From Ectopseudomonas toyotomiensis (GTDB taxonomy: Bacteria; Pseudomonadota; Gammaproteobacteria; Pseudomonadales; Pseudomonadaceae), in NCBI RefSeq assembly GCF_900115695.1, contig NZ_FOXK01000013.1:106648-170647 (forward strand): a stretch of DNA of 64,000 nt. The letters run 5' to 3'. Below, piece after piece: positions 49,719 through 58,687 of the stretch (within the stretch, counting starts at the first letter, position 1; every line of letters starts with the position of its first letter). Under the pieces are notes generated by a model. The model ran no database searches and was not told the origin of the DNA. It saw only the letters and a program-made list of their open reading frames with translations. Both the position numbers and the translations under genes were made by a program.

Positions 49719-50048
49719 TCAGGCCGGCAGATTGAAGCGATGACCGCAGAGCAGGCAGAGGTTGTGAGCCAGGACATGGCGGTCGAGCGACTCGCCGAGC
49801 TGAGCGCCAATCGCACAGCCGCCGACGCTTCCGGCCAGGCCGCCGAGAATGGCGCCGGATACCGAACCAAGTGTGATACCGACAGGGCCGGCGATTACGC
49901 CGAGCGCTGCGCCGGCCTTGCCGCCTGCCAGAGCAGCACTGATGCCTCGTGCGAGACCACCGACAGCGCCGATGGCCGCGCCAGCTTTCATGGCGTGATG
50001 GAAAGAAGCGACTTTGGGGGAGTGACAGCGGGGGCACTGCAATGACAT
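49719..50048 (-). CDS. Zinc-ribbon plus glycine-zipper protein
   Basis: 109 residues: CPRCHSPKV at the N-terminus, a Gly/Ala-rich stretch (GAAIGAVGGLARGISAALAGGKAGAALGVIAGPVG..., about 22-80) typical of membrane-inserting glycine zippers, and a second metal pair in LCLLCGHRF. A split zinc ribbon around a zipper domain is unusual. Same strand as the DUF932 gene. Function unknown. Confidence 0.6.
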   Translation of the reverse strand: MSLQCPRCHSPKVASFHHAMKAGAAIGAVGGLARGISAALAGGKAGAALGVIAGPVGITLGSVSGAILGGLAGSVGGCAIGAQLGESLDRHVLAHNLCLLCGHRFNLPA

Positions 50049-50161
50049 GGGGCGAACCTCCTTGGTGCTGATGTCATTGCGGTAATGTGTTGCTGAGATT
50101 TTTTTGAATCGAATGGCTGCTTTTCAGCAGCGCTAACTGAGTGCGAACTGGCTGGAGTCGA

Positions 50162-51834
50162 CCCAGACCGTGTAAAAACGTTGGCATCGTCCTTGCTGTG
50201 ATTTGATGGATTCAAAATCAGCGGGGGACGCCAATGAAGCGCTTTATCCAGGGAGAGCACCGAGGGCAAAGCACACTGCTTCCCGAGAGCTTGGATGACT
50301 ACGTGGCGGACACCAACCCGGTGCGGGTGGTCGATGTTTTCGTCGATGAACTCGACCTTGGCCTACTGGGTTTCGAGGGTGTCGTCCCGGCGGAAACCGG
50401 CAGACCCGCCTACCATCCTGCTGACCTGCTGAAGATCTACATCTACGGTTACCTCAACCGTATCCAGTCCAGTCGACGTCTCGAACGCGAGAGTCAGCGC
50501 AACGTTGAGTTGATGTGGCTGACCGGACGTTTGATGCCGGACTTCAAGACCATCGCCAACTTCCGCAAGGATAACGGCAAGGCAATCCGCGGCGTCTGTC
50601 GGCAGTTCGTGGTGCTGTGCCAGCAACTTGGCCTGTTCTCTGAAGCGCTGGTAGCCATTGATGGCAGCAAGTTCAAGGCGGTCAACAACCGTGACCGCAA
50701 TTTCACCAGCGCCAAGCTTCAGCGGCGAATGGAGGAGATCGAGTCCAGCATCAACCGTTACCTGACCGCACTGGATACCGCTGATCGCCAGGAACCGGCC
50801 GTGGCGCAGGTCAAAGCCGAACGCCTCCACGACAAGATTGCGACCTTGAAAACTAAGCTGCGGGAGCTCAAGGAAGTCGAGGTACAGCTCAACGAAACAC
50901 CGGATAAACAGATCTCCCTGACCGATCCCGATGCCCGCTCAATGAAGACCCGGGGCAGCGGAATAGTCGGCTACAACGTGCAGGCGGCGGTCGACGCGAA
51001 GCACCACCTGATCGTGACCCACGAGGTCACGAACGACGGGGTCGATCGAGACCAACTGAGCTCCATGGCCAAGCAAGCGCGAGAGGCCATGGGTGTCGAG
51101 GAACTCTCGGCGGTCGCAGACAGAGGGTATTTCAAAGGCGAAGAAATCCTGGCGTGCCATGAGGCTGGAATCACCGTTTTCGTGCCCAAGACGCTGACCT
51201 CGGGAGCGACAGCGGCTGGTCGCTTCGGCAAAGGTGATTTCATCTATGACGCAGCCAAGAACGAGTATCGATGCCCGGCTGGGCAAAGCCTGATCTGGCG
51301 GTTCTCAAGCGTCGAAAAAGGGCTGAAACTGCACCGCTACTGGAGTTCGCATTGCCAGGGTTGTGCGTTGAAAGAGCACTGTACGCCTAGCTCAGAGCGC
51401 CGAGTGAGCCGATGGGAGCATGAGGCAGTGCTCGAAGCGATGCAGAGTCGCCTGGATCAAGCGCCTGAAATGATGCGAATCCGCCGTCAGACGGTCGAGC
51501 ACCCGTTCGGCACGCTGAAGAGCTGGATGGGCGCCACCCACTTCCTCACCAAGACTCTCGACCGAGTGAGTACCGAGATGAGCCTGCATGTGCTCGCCTA
51601 CAATCTCAAACGCGTGTTGAACGTGCTGGGCAGCGGTGCCCTGATGGCAGCGATGAAGGCCTGAGGCCTGTTCTACGACTCGTACCGCCCTCCAGCAGGC
51701 GTACTGAAGCCGAAAGTGCCATAGCAACCAGAATTATCGATTGCGCCTGATTGGGCCTCCGACGGCCTCCTAGACGCTGAGAAAATCCCCGGAAGTTGAT
51801 GGTCATCGTTTGCTGCGTTTTTACACGGTCTGGG
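50162..51834 (+). mobile_element. Complete IS1182-family insertion sequence
   Basis: Inverted repeats CCCAGACCGTGTAAAAACG (50162-50180) and its reverse complement (51816-51834) match perfectly over 19 bases. One transposase gene lies inside. A clear target duplication was not found in the flanks. Confidence 0.9.
50234..51664 (+). CDS. IS1182-family transposase
   Basis: 476 residues, intact. N-terminal MKRFIQGEHRGQSTLLPESLDDYV, GRPAYHPADLLKIYIYGYLNRIQSSRRLE, then VAIDGSKFKAVN (first Asp), YNVQAAVDAKHHLIV, ADRGYFKGEE (second Asp) and HPFGTLKSWMG (Glu-like position as HPF-G) of the DDE fold, and a Cys cluster near 370-380. A related but different copy begins at 63751. Confidence 0.95.
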   Translation: MKRFIQGEHRGQSTLLPESLDDYVADTNPVRVVDVFVDELDLGLLGFEGVVPAETGRPAYHPADLLKIYIYGYLNRIQSSRRLERESQRNVELMWLTGRLMPDFKTIANFRKDNGKAIRGVCRQFVVLCQQLGLFSEALVAIDGSKFKAVNNRDRNFTSAKLQRRMEEIESSINRYLTALDTADRQEPAVAQVKAERLHDKIATLKTKLRELKEVEVQLNETPDKQISLTDPDARSMKTRGSGIVGYNVQAAVDAKHHLIVTHEVTNDGVDRDQLSSMAKQAREAMGVEELSAVADRGYFKGEEILACHEAGITVFVPKTLTSGATAAGRFGKGDFIYDAAKNEYRCPAGQSLIWRFSSVEKGLKLHRYWSSHCQGCALKEHCTPSSERRVSRWEHEAVLEAMQSRLDQAPEMMRIRRQTVEHPFGTLKSWMGATHFLTKTLDRVSTEMSLHVLAYNLKRVLNVLGSGALMAAMKA

Positions 51835-51984
51835 CCAAAAGCGGCCATGCACGCCCCTCATCATTGCGTGTGTTGAGGCGTCAGGTCACCCTTTGACTTA
51901 CATCAGTTTGCGCCCTGAATCGAGGCCTATATTGATTAGTGGCAATCCACTCCCTGCCCACTATCCCGTACAAGGATCTGAATT

Positions 51985-52488
51985 ATGAAAGCATCCAAAC
52001 TCGCCGCCCTCGCTTTGGCGGCTGTACTTTTCCCAGCCTTAGCTTTTGCGCAGCAGGACGCTAACGCCGCCAAGCCGACTCAGCAGTCTATGAGCATCGA
52101 GCAATTTGACCAGGAGATGGCGAAGGCGCAGGAAAACCTGAAGAACATGCAGGAGCAGATGAGCCTAATCCAGAAGGCGGCCGATCCTGCGCAGCGCCAG
52201 AAATTGATGCAACAGCACCAAGTCATGATGCAGCATGGAATGCAAATGATGAACGGGATGTGGGGCGACGGAATGATGGATTGCTGCGGAGGCGGCAAGA
52301 TGGGTGGGCAAATGATGGGGGGCGGCCACATGATGGGCTGGGGCCAAATGGGCAGCCACTACTCCCAGATGTCGCCTGAACAGATGAGGCAACATCAATA
52401 CATGATGGACAGATACATGGGTATGCAACAGATGATGATGGATCAGATGATGCAGCATCAGCAGCACATGGGCACTCCGCCTCGCTAA
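51985..52488 (+). CDS. Secreted Met/His/Gln-rich protein, probably copper-binding
   Basis: 167 residues: signal peptide (MKASKLAALALAAVLFPALAFA), a coiled-coil middle (FDQEMAKAQENLKNMQEQMSLIQKA), and a Met-rich end with MMQHGMQMMNG, MMDCCGGG and many Met/His residues. Such a composition favours Cu(I) binding in the periplasm. It sits between an IS1182 element and an IS66 remnant, so it was probably brought here with the neighbouring genes. Confidence 0.6.
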   Translation: MKASKLAALALAAVLFPALAFAQQDANAAKPTQQSMSIEQFDQEMAKAQENLKNMQEQMSLIQKAADPAQRQKLMQQHQVMMQHGMQMMNGMWGDGMMDCCGGGKMGGQMMGGGHMMGWGQMGSHYSQMSPEQMRQHQYMMDRYMGMQQMMMDQMMQHQQHMGTPPR

Positions 52489-52540
52489 GCCCTAACGCTT
52501 GTTCCACGGGAACCGCCCGACTCCCATCACTAAGCGTCTG

Positions 52541-52640
52541 CCCACCTCACCTTGCGTGAGGTGGGCAGGACCTCATGCGGTAGCAACTGCTCGGTCTCAC
52601 TCGCCCGCTGCGTCGGCTGCCGCGTTAGCACATCTTTCAA
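52541..52640 (-). mobile_element. Short IS66 remnant (3' end of tnpC and left end)
   Basis: CTCACCTTGCG followed by GTCTCACTCGCCCGCTGCGTCGGC matches the left end and tnpC 3' end of the IS66 at 9454 (CTCACTCGCCCGTTGCGTCGGC). About 85 bases remain, with mismatches. The CCCACCTCAC/GTGAGGTGGG hairpin inside it (52549-52573) may serve as a terminator for the preceding gene. Confidence 0.65.
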
Positions 52641-52644
52641 TTAC

Positions 52645-52948
52645 CCAGTAAGTGCCCTCGCTCCAGATGCTAGGAAGCTCTGCGGGAGCCAGCGGGCTGA
52701 AACTCGGTAATGGTGATGCAGTCTGACGCCGAAGACGTGGCGTGCGTGAGTATTCGCATTGGTTCTGGGGTTAGTCGGGAGGTCTTGGAGTCAGTCGAGC
52801 GTGATGTACTAGATAGTGGAGGCTCTGCATCGCTCTTGCCGATCAATGATCCTAAGGGCGAGCGCTTTACCTCTCGTCGATCGAGGCGACGATTACTCCA
52901 AGTTGCGCTCGGAGGTTGAGCCACAGCCAGAAGCAGACATTCGATGAT
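52645..52948. other. Region without an assignable gene
   Basis: An open frame on plus (52710-52919, MVMQSDAEDVACVSIRIGSGVSREVLESVERDVL...) has coding-like composition but no start support and no recognised match. It is left unassigned. Confidence 0.3.
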
Positions 52949-53410
52949 TTAGAGCCAGCGCCTCACCTGCGAGCAGTAACGGGCGAAATCCACACCGAAC
53001 AGCATCGTTAGTGCCCGTTCCTCGGGAACAATCTGGAAGCGGTTCATGTACAGCACGAAGACGACCACACCGAGCAGTGTGAGTGGCGAGGCCAGCAGCA
53101 GCGACCAAGCCACCAGGGCGGTGGCAAAGCCCAGATACATTGGGTTGCGGGTGTACTGGTAGATGCCACCATCGACCAGAGCGGAGGCGCTCTCCGGACG
53201 TAGCGGGTTGACCGTGGTGCGAGCACGATGAAATGACAATACACCAGCAAGACATACGCCGAGCCCGAGTAACAGCACCGGCAGAGCGGCGGCTAGGCGC
53301 CAGCCAAGCGTCAGCTCAAAGCCTGGCAGGTAGCGATAGGAAGCCCCCATCAGCACTCCAATGATGGTTGCAACCAAGGGCGGCGGAATTCGGTTTTCTA
53401 ACACGCCCAT
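52949..53410 (-). CDS. Isoprenylcysteine carboxylmethyltransferase-like (ICMT/PEMT) membrane protein
   Basis: 153 residues with four membrane helices and the conserved TVNPLRPESASALVDGGIYQYTRNPMYLGF and a PEERAL segment (SAM-binding signature of the ICMT/PEMT family). Such genes often sit in metal-resistance clusters with CDF exporters. The start is 4 bases after the DsbA-like gene, so all are one leftward operon. Confidence 0.85.
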   Translation of the reverse strand: MGVLENRIPPPLVATIIGVLMGASYRYLPGFELTLGWRLAAALPVLLLGLGVCLAGVLSFHRARTTVNPLRPESASALVDGGIYQYTRNPMYLGFATALVAWSLLLASPLTLLGVVVFVLYMNRFQIVPEERALTMLFGVDFARYCSQVRRWL

Positions 53411-53414
53411 CGTG

Positions 53415-54098
53415 TCACTTCCTTACCTTGGCGACTTCGCTGCTCACCAGCTGGCGCAGCGGCTCTAGGCCGAACTCATCCAACGGCTGGCCATTGACGA
53501 AGAAAGTCGGCGTGCCCTGAACGCCCACGGCCTTAACATCTTGCATATCCTGCTTCAGTACGGCGTCGACACCAGGACTATTCATGTCCGCACGAGCCTT
53601 CTCCACATCCAGACCGACTCGTTCGGCGACGACCCAGGCCTCTTGGGCCTTGGGGTCGTCGTGCCAGCCCGGCTGGGCTTCTAGTACCGCTTCCAACACC
53701 TGCGGATACAGGTTCTGTTTACGCGAGGCCTCCAGCAGGCGCGCCACCTCCTCGGATACTTGGTGGAACAGCACATAGCGCAGCACCAAGCGCACTTCGG
53801 CGGGGTTCTCGGCGAGGATTTTCTTCACATGCGGGTAGAAGGCCCGGCATGCCTCACAAGACGGATCGAAGAACTCGACAATGGTCACCGGGGCTTTAGC
53901 TGGGCCGAACACCGGCGAGTGGAAACGGACCAGGTTGCTGCTGTCTGAGGTGGCTTCCGTTGCGGCTTGTGCTGGCGCGGTTGCCTGGGGCTGCTGCGAT
54001 GTCTGGGACGATTTGGATGGCGCGTACAGGTAAGCGGCGGCAGCGAAGACAGCTAGGATCACCACACTGATGATCAGGACCAGGGGGCGGCGGTTCAT
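53415..54098 (-). CDS. DsbA-family thiol oxidoreductase
   Basis: 227 residues: an N-terminal anchor (LVLIISVVILAVFAAAAYLY), a thioredoxin fold with active site FFDPSCEACRAFY (C-E-A-C) and the cis-Pro loop GTPTFFVNG. The start ATG at 54098 overlaps the dsbB stop. CEAC is not the CPHC of classic DsbA, so it may be DsbG/ScsC-like. With dsbB next door it may form disulfides on the Cys-rich proteins of this island. Confidence 0.85.
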   Translation of the reverse strand: MNRRPLVLIISVVILAVFAAAAYLYAPSKSSQTSQQPQATAPAQAATEATSDSSNLVRFHSPVFGPAKAPVTIVEFFDPSCEACRAFYPHVKKILAENPAEVRLVLRYVLFHQVSEEVARLLEASRKQNLYPQVLEAVLEAQPGWHDDPKAQEAWVVAERVGLDVEKARADMNSPGVDAVLKQDMQDVKAVGVQGTPTFFVNGQPLDEFGLEPLRQLVSSEVAKVRK

Positions 54099-54529
54099 TA
54101 GATGGTTCTCCGGCGGATGATGATGAGTAGAACGGTGATCAGGATGAATGCGAGCAGAGCCAGCACTGGCAACGGCACGCCGCCGAATATGGTCATCTCG
54201 GCTCCTGAGCAGGACGGGCCGGTAGCCGTGCAAGGCTGAATCGGCTGGGGAATCAGTCCGGCGTAGAGCAGCGTGTGGGCGAAGGCCAACACCGCGCCAA
54301 TAGCGGCCAGCGGCAAGGCATAACGCCAAATGGCGAAGTCTGAGCGGTAGCAGGCGATAGCCAGAACCACCGCCAGAGGGAACATAAAGGCACGCTGGAA
54401 CCAGCACAGCACGCAAGGTGCCTGACCCATTACCTCGCCGATGAACAGCGCGGAGAGAGTCGACACCAAAGCTACTAACCAGGCGAGCAGCAGCAGATTC
54501 CAGCTGCCGGAGGAAGGTTGAAGGCTCAT
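54098..54529 (-). CDS. DsbB-family disulfide bond formation protein
   Basis: 143 residues, four helices, with the first pair in QAPCVLCWFQRAFMFPL (CVLC) and the second loop CTATGPSC. Full for the short bacterial form. TAATG overlap with the DsbA-like gene shows coupling. Confidence 0.9.
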   Translation of the reverse strand: MSLQPSSGSWNLLLLAWLVALVSTLSALFIGEVMGQAPCVLCWFQRAFMFPLAVVLAIACYRSDFAIWRYALPLAAIGAVLAFAHTLLYAGLIPQPIQPCTATGPSCSGAEMTIFGGVPLPVLALLAFILITVLLIIIRRRTI

Positions 54530-54577
54530 CGTAATTTCCTTATGCCTAGCGGGCGCTACGGCAGACGATCCTGTTGA

Positions 54578-55471
54578 TCAGGCCTTCAAGGCCAGTATGC
54601 GGCGCGCACCGTTCAGCACGAACAGTCCTACTACAGTGCCAATGACCAGATCTGGGTAGGGTGAGCCTGTCCAGGCAACCAATGCCCCTGCAGTGATTAC
54701 ACCGATGTTCGCGAGCACGTCGTTTGCTGAAAAGATCCAGCTCGCTTTCATGTGAGCACCACCTTCGCGGTGGCCATAGATCAGCAAAAGGCAGCTGACG
54801 TTTGCCACCAGTGCGACTAGACCTACCCCCAACATCAGCATCGACTCAGGCTCACTACCGTAGAAGAAGCGCCGAATCACTTCTCCGAGTACACCCAGAG
54901 CCAATACGATTTGAAGGAAGCCCGCCAGATGGGCTGCGCGCACTTGCAACTGCGCGCTGCGGCCGACCGCGTATAGAGCCAATCCATAAACGGCAGCATC
55001 AGCAAACATGTCCAAAGAGTCGGCAACCAGGCCAGCCGACTGAGCGATTAAACCAGCGGTCATCTCGGTGACAAACATCGCGCCATTGATGCCGAGCAGG
55101 ATTTTCAGCGTACTGGCCTCTTTCGAAGCAGTTAGCTCTTCACTAGCACTGTTGGCCGAGACGGACTCCTGGCTGGCTGGTTGAGTGCCTAGCAGTGTTG
55201 CGCCCAGGCCAAGTGACTCCAGCTTGCTGGCAATCTGATCAACCGACCCATCATGAAATGCGCGTACTTGCCTGCCGGCTAAATCAAAGGACAACGAGTG
55301 AAGTTCAGGCAAGCCATTGAGTGCGAGCCGAATCATCCGCTCTTCGGAAGGGCAATCCATTTTGGGCACAGAAAAACTGCTGACCCAGCTTCCTTCACTC
55401 GAAGATATGGCCGCTGCTTCAATGGCTTCCGCAGTAGAACCGCAACCACAGGACTTTTCACAAGAGCTCAC
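54578..55471 (-). CDS. CDF-family cation exporter with N-terminal HMA-like domain
   Basis: 297 residues, start GTG at 55471 (AGGAG 9 bases upstream). N-terminus MSSCEKSCGCGS then an HMA-like domain with MDCPSEE (about 38-43), then six membrane helices; the first TM pair has SLDMFADAAVY and the fifth SANDVLANIGV, the D/N metal sites usual in CDF exporters. Likely Zn/Cd/Co export to the periplasm. Its promoter at 55505-55535 is MerR-type. Confidence 0.88.
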   Translation of the reverse strand: MSSCEKSCGCGSTAEAIEAAAISSSEGSWVSSFSVPKMDCPSEERMIRLALNGLPELHSLSFDLAGRQVRAFHDGSVDQIASKLESLGLGATLLGTQPASQESVSANSASEELTASKEASTLKILLGINGAMFVTEMTAGLIAQSAGLVADSLDMFADAAVYGLALYAVGRSAQLQVRAAHLAGFLQIVLALGVLGEVIRRFFYGSEPESMLMLGVGLVALVANVSCLLLIYGHREGGAHMKASWIFSANDVLANIGVITAGALVAWTGSPYPDLVIGTVVGLFVLNGARRILALKA

Positions 55472-55504
55472 TATCCATATCTCCTATTGAACTTGAGCCT
55501 GCGG

Positions 55505-55535
55505 ATTACAAACCATGTAGTAGCTACAGGGTCAA
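55505..55535 (-). promoter_or_regulatory. MerR-family (CadR-like) promoter of the CDF exporter gene
   Basis: Minus strand TTGACC (55535-55530), 19-base spacer, TGTAAT (55510-55505). The spacer contains CTGTAGCTACTACAT, with inverted TGTAG/CTACA. It resembles the czcR promoter at 14140-14170. Confidence 0.7.
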
Positions 55536-55537
55536 GC

Positions 55538-55870
55538 ATGCATGCCATTGTGTGCAAATACGTGCATTCGACCCGCTAACTCTCGGGTAAAGGGTGCAGT
55601 GTTAGCCAGCGTCCTGGCACCTTGGGTTGCATGTCGAATATGCCCGAGTGCCAGTGTCGTGCAGGGCCCTCCAGCCAGCAGGAACTGTACTAGCGGGCTC
55701 TCGCTAGCCCGGCCAGTTTCTCTAAAAACTGCCACGTCGCGCTCATCGTAGAGCGCAATGCCCCAGCCATCGCTGTTCCTGCTGGCACCCCCTGCGTGTG
55801 CTGCCAGACTCATCAGTGACGAGGTCAGTCTCGCGGGATACCGACTAGACATTCCCAGCAACTCACACAT
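55538..55870 (-). pseudogene. Truncated class II glutamine amidotransferase
   Basis: Starts MCELLGMSSRYPARLTSSLMSLAAHAGGASRNSDGWGIALYDE and continues normally to HVFAHNGM, where typical proteins read FAHNGNL and continue for about 150 more residues. The start has the Cys2 nucleophile. The frame ends at the CDF promoter region (junction near 55538-55545), so the rest has been lost by insertion or deletion. Product probably inactive. Confidence 0.8.
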
Positions 55871-55897
55871 GGCGCGTGCTCCGGATAGGGTATTGGC

Positions 55898-57121
55898 TTA
55901 GCTCACCAACTGCTGATGCCTGGGCAGACCGATGGATATCAGCGCGGCCAACACGACAAAGGCGCTGGAGACCCACAGGCAGGCTTCCAGGCCGTATTGC
56001 TGGAAGACCCAGCCGGACAACAGCGTCCCGACCAGCCGGCCAAGCGCGTTGGACATGTAGTAGAAACCGACATCCAGTGACACGCCGTCTTCCTTGGCGT
56101 AGCTGACGATCAGGTAGCTGTGCAGCGACGAGTTGATGGCAAACACGGCACCGAAGATCAGTAGACCACCTACCAGTACCGCCTGCTTGGGTAAATCGCT
56201 ATCCAGGCCCAGAGCAATCGCAACCGGAATGCCGGCTAGCAGCGCCGCCCAGAGAAACGCCGCACGGCCATCGGGCACATGCCCGCTGCGCTTGCCGGTC
56301 AGGGCCGGAGCGAAGGACTGCACGATGCCGTAGCCGATGATCCAGCTGGCCAAAAAGCCACCGACCATCCAGAAGTCCCAGCCGAAAACCGTGCTCAGGT
56401 AAACCGGCAAGGCAACCACAAACCAGACATCGCGGGCGCCAAAGAGGAACAGGCGCGCGGCGGAGAGGATGTTGATCGCCCGGCTTTTGGAAAGGATGTC
56501 CTTGAACTTGGGCTTGGCTTTGGCCTTGCCCAGATCCTTCTTCAACAGGAACAGACTGGCGATCCAGATCACCGCCAGCACGCCGGCCATGGTCAATACC
56601 GCGCCGGCAAAACCCAGCACGGCCAGCAGGGCGCCGCCGAGGAAGAAACCCACGCCCTTGAGCGCATTCTTCGAGCCGGTGAGGATTGCCACCCACTTGT
56701 ACAGCGTGCCCTGCTGGGCATCGGGCACCAGGAGTTTGATGGAACTCTTGGCCGACATCTTGTTGAGGTCTTTGGCGATCCCCGACAGCGCCTGTGCGCC
56801 CATGACCCAAGGCACGGTTAGCCAGGCGGCGGGCACGGTGAGCATCAGTAGTGCGACCACCTGCATCGCCAGGCCGATATTCATGGTGCGATTAAGGCCC
56901 AATCGGGCGCCGAGGTAGCCGCCGACCAGGTTGGTGACTACGCCGAAGATCTCGTAAAACAGAAACAGCGCGGCAATCAGCAAGGGGCTGTAGCCCAGGC
57001 TGTGGAAGTGCAACACCACCAACATGCGCAAGGCGCCATCGGTGAGGGTGAATGCCCAGTAATTGCCGGTCACCAGCAGGTACTGTTTGACCTCCGGGGC
57101 CAGGGCTGACAACGCCTTCAT
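55898..57121 (-). CDS. arsJ: Organoarsenical exporter ArsJ (MFS)
   Basis: 407 residues, about twelve helices, starting MKALSALAPEVKQYLLVTGNYWAFTLTDGALRMLVVLHFH. This matches ArsJ, which exports 1-arseno-3-phosphoglycerate. It lies 18 bases after the GAPDH gene, the classical partner. Confidence 0.9.
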   Translation of the reverse strand: MKALSALAPEVKQYLLVTGNYWAFTLTDGALRMLVVLHFHSLGYSPLLIAALFLFYEIFGVVTNLVGGYLGARLGLNRTMNIGLAMQVVALLMLTVPAAWLTVPWVMGAQALSGIAKDLNKMSAKSSIKLLVPDAQQGTLYKWVAILTGSKNALKGVGFFLGGALLAVLGFAGAVLTMAGVLAVIWIASLFLLKKDLGKAKAKPKFKDILSKSRAINILSAARLFLFGARDVWFVVALPVYLSTVFGWDFWMVGGFLASWIIGYGIVQSFAPALTGKRSGHVPDGRAAFLWAALLAGIPVAIALGLDSDLPKQAVLVGGLLIFGAVFAINSSLHSYLIVSYAKEDGVSLDVGFYYMSNALGRLVGTLLSGWVFQQYGLEACLWVSSAFVVLAALISIGLPRHQQLVS

Positions 57122-57139
57122 GCTTGCATCCCTACTTGG

Positions 57140-58144
57140 TTAAACGGCCAGGCCGACCAGTTTGGCCAGCTCCACGGTGCGGTTGGCATAGCCCCATTCG
57201 TTGTCGTACCAGGCATACAGCTTCACCTGAGTGCCGTTGATGACCATGGTCGACAGCGCATCGATGATTGAGGAGCGCGGGTCAGTGCGGTAATCGATGG
57301 AGACCAGCGGGCGTTCCTCGTAGCCGAGGATGCCTTTCAGCTGGCTGTCGGCAGCAGCCTTCAGCAGTTGGTTGACTTCCTCCACCGTGGTGGCCCGTTC
57401 GACTTCGAACACGCAGTCGGTCAGCGAGGCGTTGGCCAGCGGCACGCGCACGGCATGGCCGTTCAGCTTGCCGCGCAGCTCGGGGAAAATCTCGGCGATG
57501 GCGGTGGCCGAACCGGTGCTGGTCGGGATCAGGCTCATGCCGCTAGCGCGTGCACGGCGCAGATCCTTGTGCGGGGTGTCGAGGATGCTCTGGGTGTTGG
57601 TCAGGTCATGAATGGTAGTGATCGAGCCATGGCGGATGCCGAGGTTCTCGTGAATCACCTTGACCACCGGAGCCAGGCAATTGGTGGTACAGGAGGCAGC
57701 GGTGACGATGCGGTGCTCGGCTGGATTGAACAGCTGCTGGTTGACACCCATCACCACGTTCAGTGCGCCTTTCTCCTTCACGGGCGCGCAGACCACGACC
57801 CGCTTCACGCCCTGATCCAGGTAAGCCTGCAATACCGCCACGGTCTTCATCTTGCCGCTGGCCTCGATCACCAGATCGCAGTCCGACCAGTCGGTGTCGG
57901 CAATCGCCTTGTTGGCGGTGACCTGGATGCGCTTGCCGCCGATCACCACGCAATCGCCTTCGCTGCCGGCTTCGTGGTGCCAGCGACCGTGCACCGAGTC
58001 GAAGTTGATCAGGTGCGCATGGGTGGCGGCATCGCCTGCCGGATCATTGATGCGGACAAATTCGAACTCGGGCCAGTCCCAGGAGGCGCGCAGCGCCAAA
58101 CGACCGATGCGACCGAAACCGTTGATACCAATTTTGATAGCCAT
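57140..58144 (-). CDS. ArsJ-associated glyceraldehyde-3-phosphate dehydrogenase
   Basis: 334 residues: GINGFGRIGRLALRA nucleotide-binding start, SCTTNCLAP with catalytic Cys, and WYDNEWGYANRTVELA near the end. With ArsJ it converts arsenate plus glyceraldehyde-3-phosphate into arseno-phosphoglycerate for export. The dedicated copy in the ars cluster is the known arrangement. Confidence 0.95.
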   Translation of the reverse strand: MAIKIGINGFGRIGRLALRASWDWPEFEFVRINDPAGDAATHAHLINFDSVHGRWHHEAGSEGDCVVIGGKRIQVTANKAIADTDWSDCDLVIEASGKMKTVAVLQAYLDQGVKRVVVCAPVKEKGALNVVMGVNQQLFNPAEHRIVTAASCTTNCLAPVVKVIHENLGIRHGSITTIHDLTNTQSILDTPHKDLRRARASGMSLIPTSTGSATAIAEIFPELRGKLNGHAVRVPLANASLTDCVFEVERATTVEEVNQLLKAAADSQLKGILGYEERPLVSIDYRTDPRSSIIDALSTMVINGTQVKLYAWYDNEWGYANRTVELAKLVGLAV

Positions 58145-58167
58145 GTTTTTCGACTCATCTACTGGAG

Positions 58168-58668
58168 TTAGTGGGCAGCATCGAACTGGGTGATCCAGTT
58201 GATGTGGGCAGGGTGTTGAATAGCCTTGGGACGCAGGGCTTGCACCAGGGCAATGGCATCGGCGCGGGGAATGCCGGCCTCGATCATGATCCGCGCCGCA
58301 ATCAGCCCGGTGCGTCCCGAGCCGCCCTTGCAGTGGATGGCGATGTCCTGGCCCGCATTGAGCCGCTCAAGGATGCTCTGTTTGCAGGCTTTCCAGCCCT
58401 GGCCGAAATCTTCGAGCGGTACTTGCTCATCCGCCACCGGCAGGTGGAACCAGGCCATGTCCTGCGCCTGGCATTGCTTGCCGATGTCCTCGGCCCCGTT
58501 GGAGGCCAGTTCGCTTGCCGGCATCAGGCTGATCACGGCAGAGGCACCGGCCTGTTTCAGCGTGGCCAGCGAGTCGACAAGGCTGCTGTCTTTGGTGCCG
58601 GGACAGGGCGTGAAGATGAGTTTGCCTTGGATACCGGGAATGCTGAGCCGGTCGTAGGGGTGATTCAT
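58168..58668 (-). CDS. Cysteine-based protein phosphatase-like protein in ars operon
   Basis: 166 residues with the CX5R loop CKGGSGRTGLIAARIM of tyrosine/dual-specificity phosphatases and an upstream Asp-containing loop (FHLPVADEQVP). The start is ATG at 58668. It lies between the GAPDH and arsH genes. It might act on phosphorylated arsenic intermediates or proteins; function unknown. It is not an arsenate reductase of the LMW-PTP fold. Confidence 0.8.
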   Translation of the reverse strand: MNHPYDRLSIPGIQGKLIFTPCPGTKDSSLVDSLATLKQAGASAVISLMPASELASNGAEDIGKQCQAQDMAWFHLPVADEQVPLEDFGQGWKACKQSILERLNAGQDIAIHCKGGSGRTGLIAARIMIEAGIPRADAIALVQALRPKAIQHPAHINWITQFDAAH

Positions 58669-58687
58669 TGAGAGGGTTTCCTGGTAG

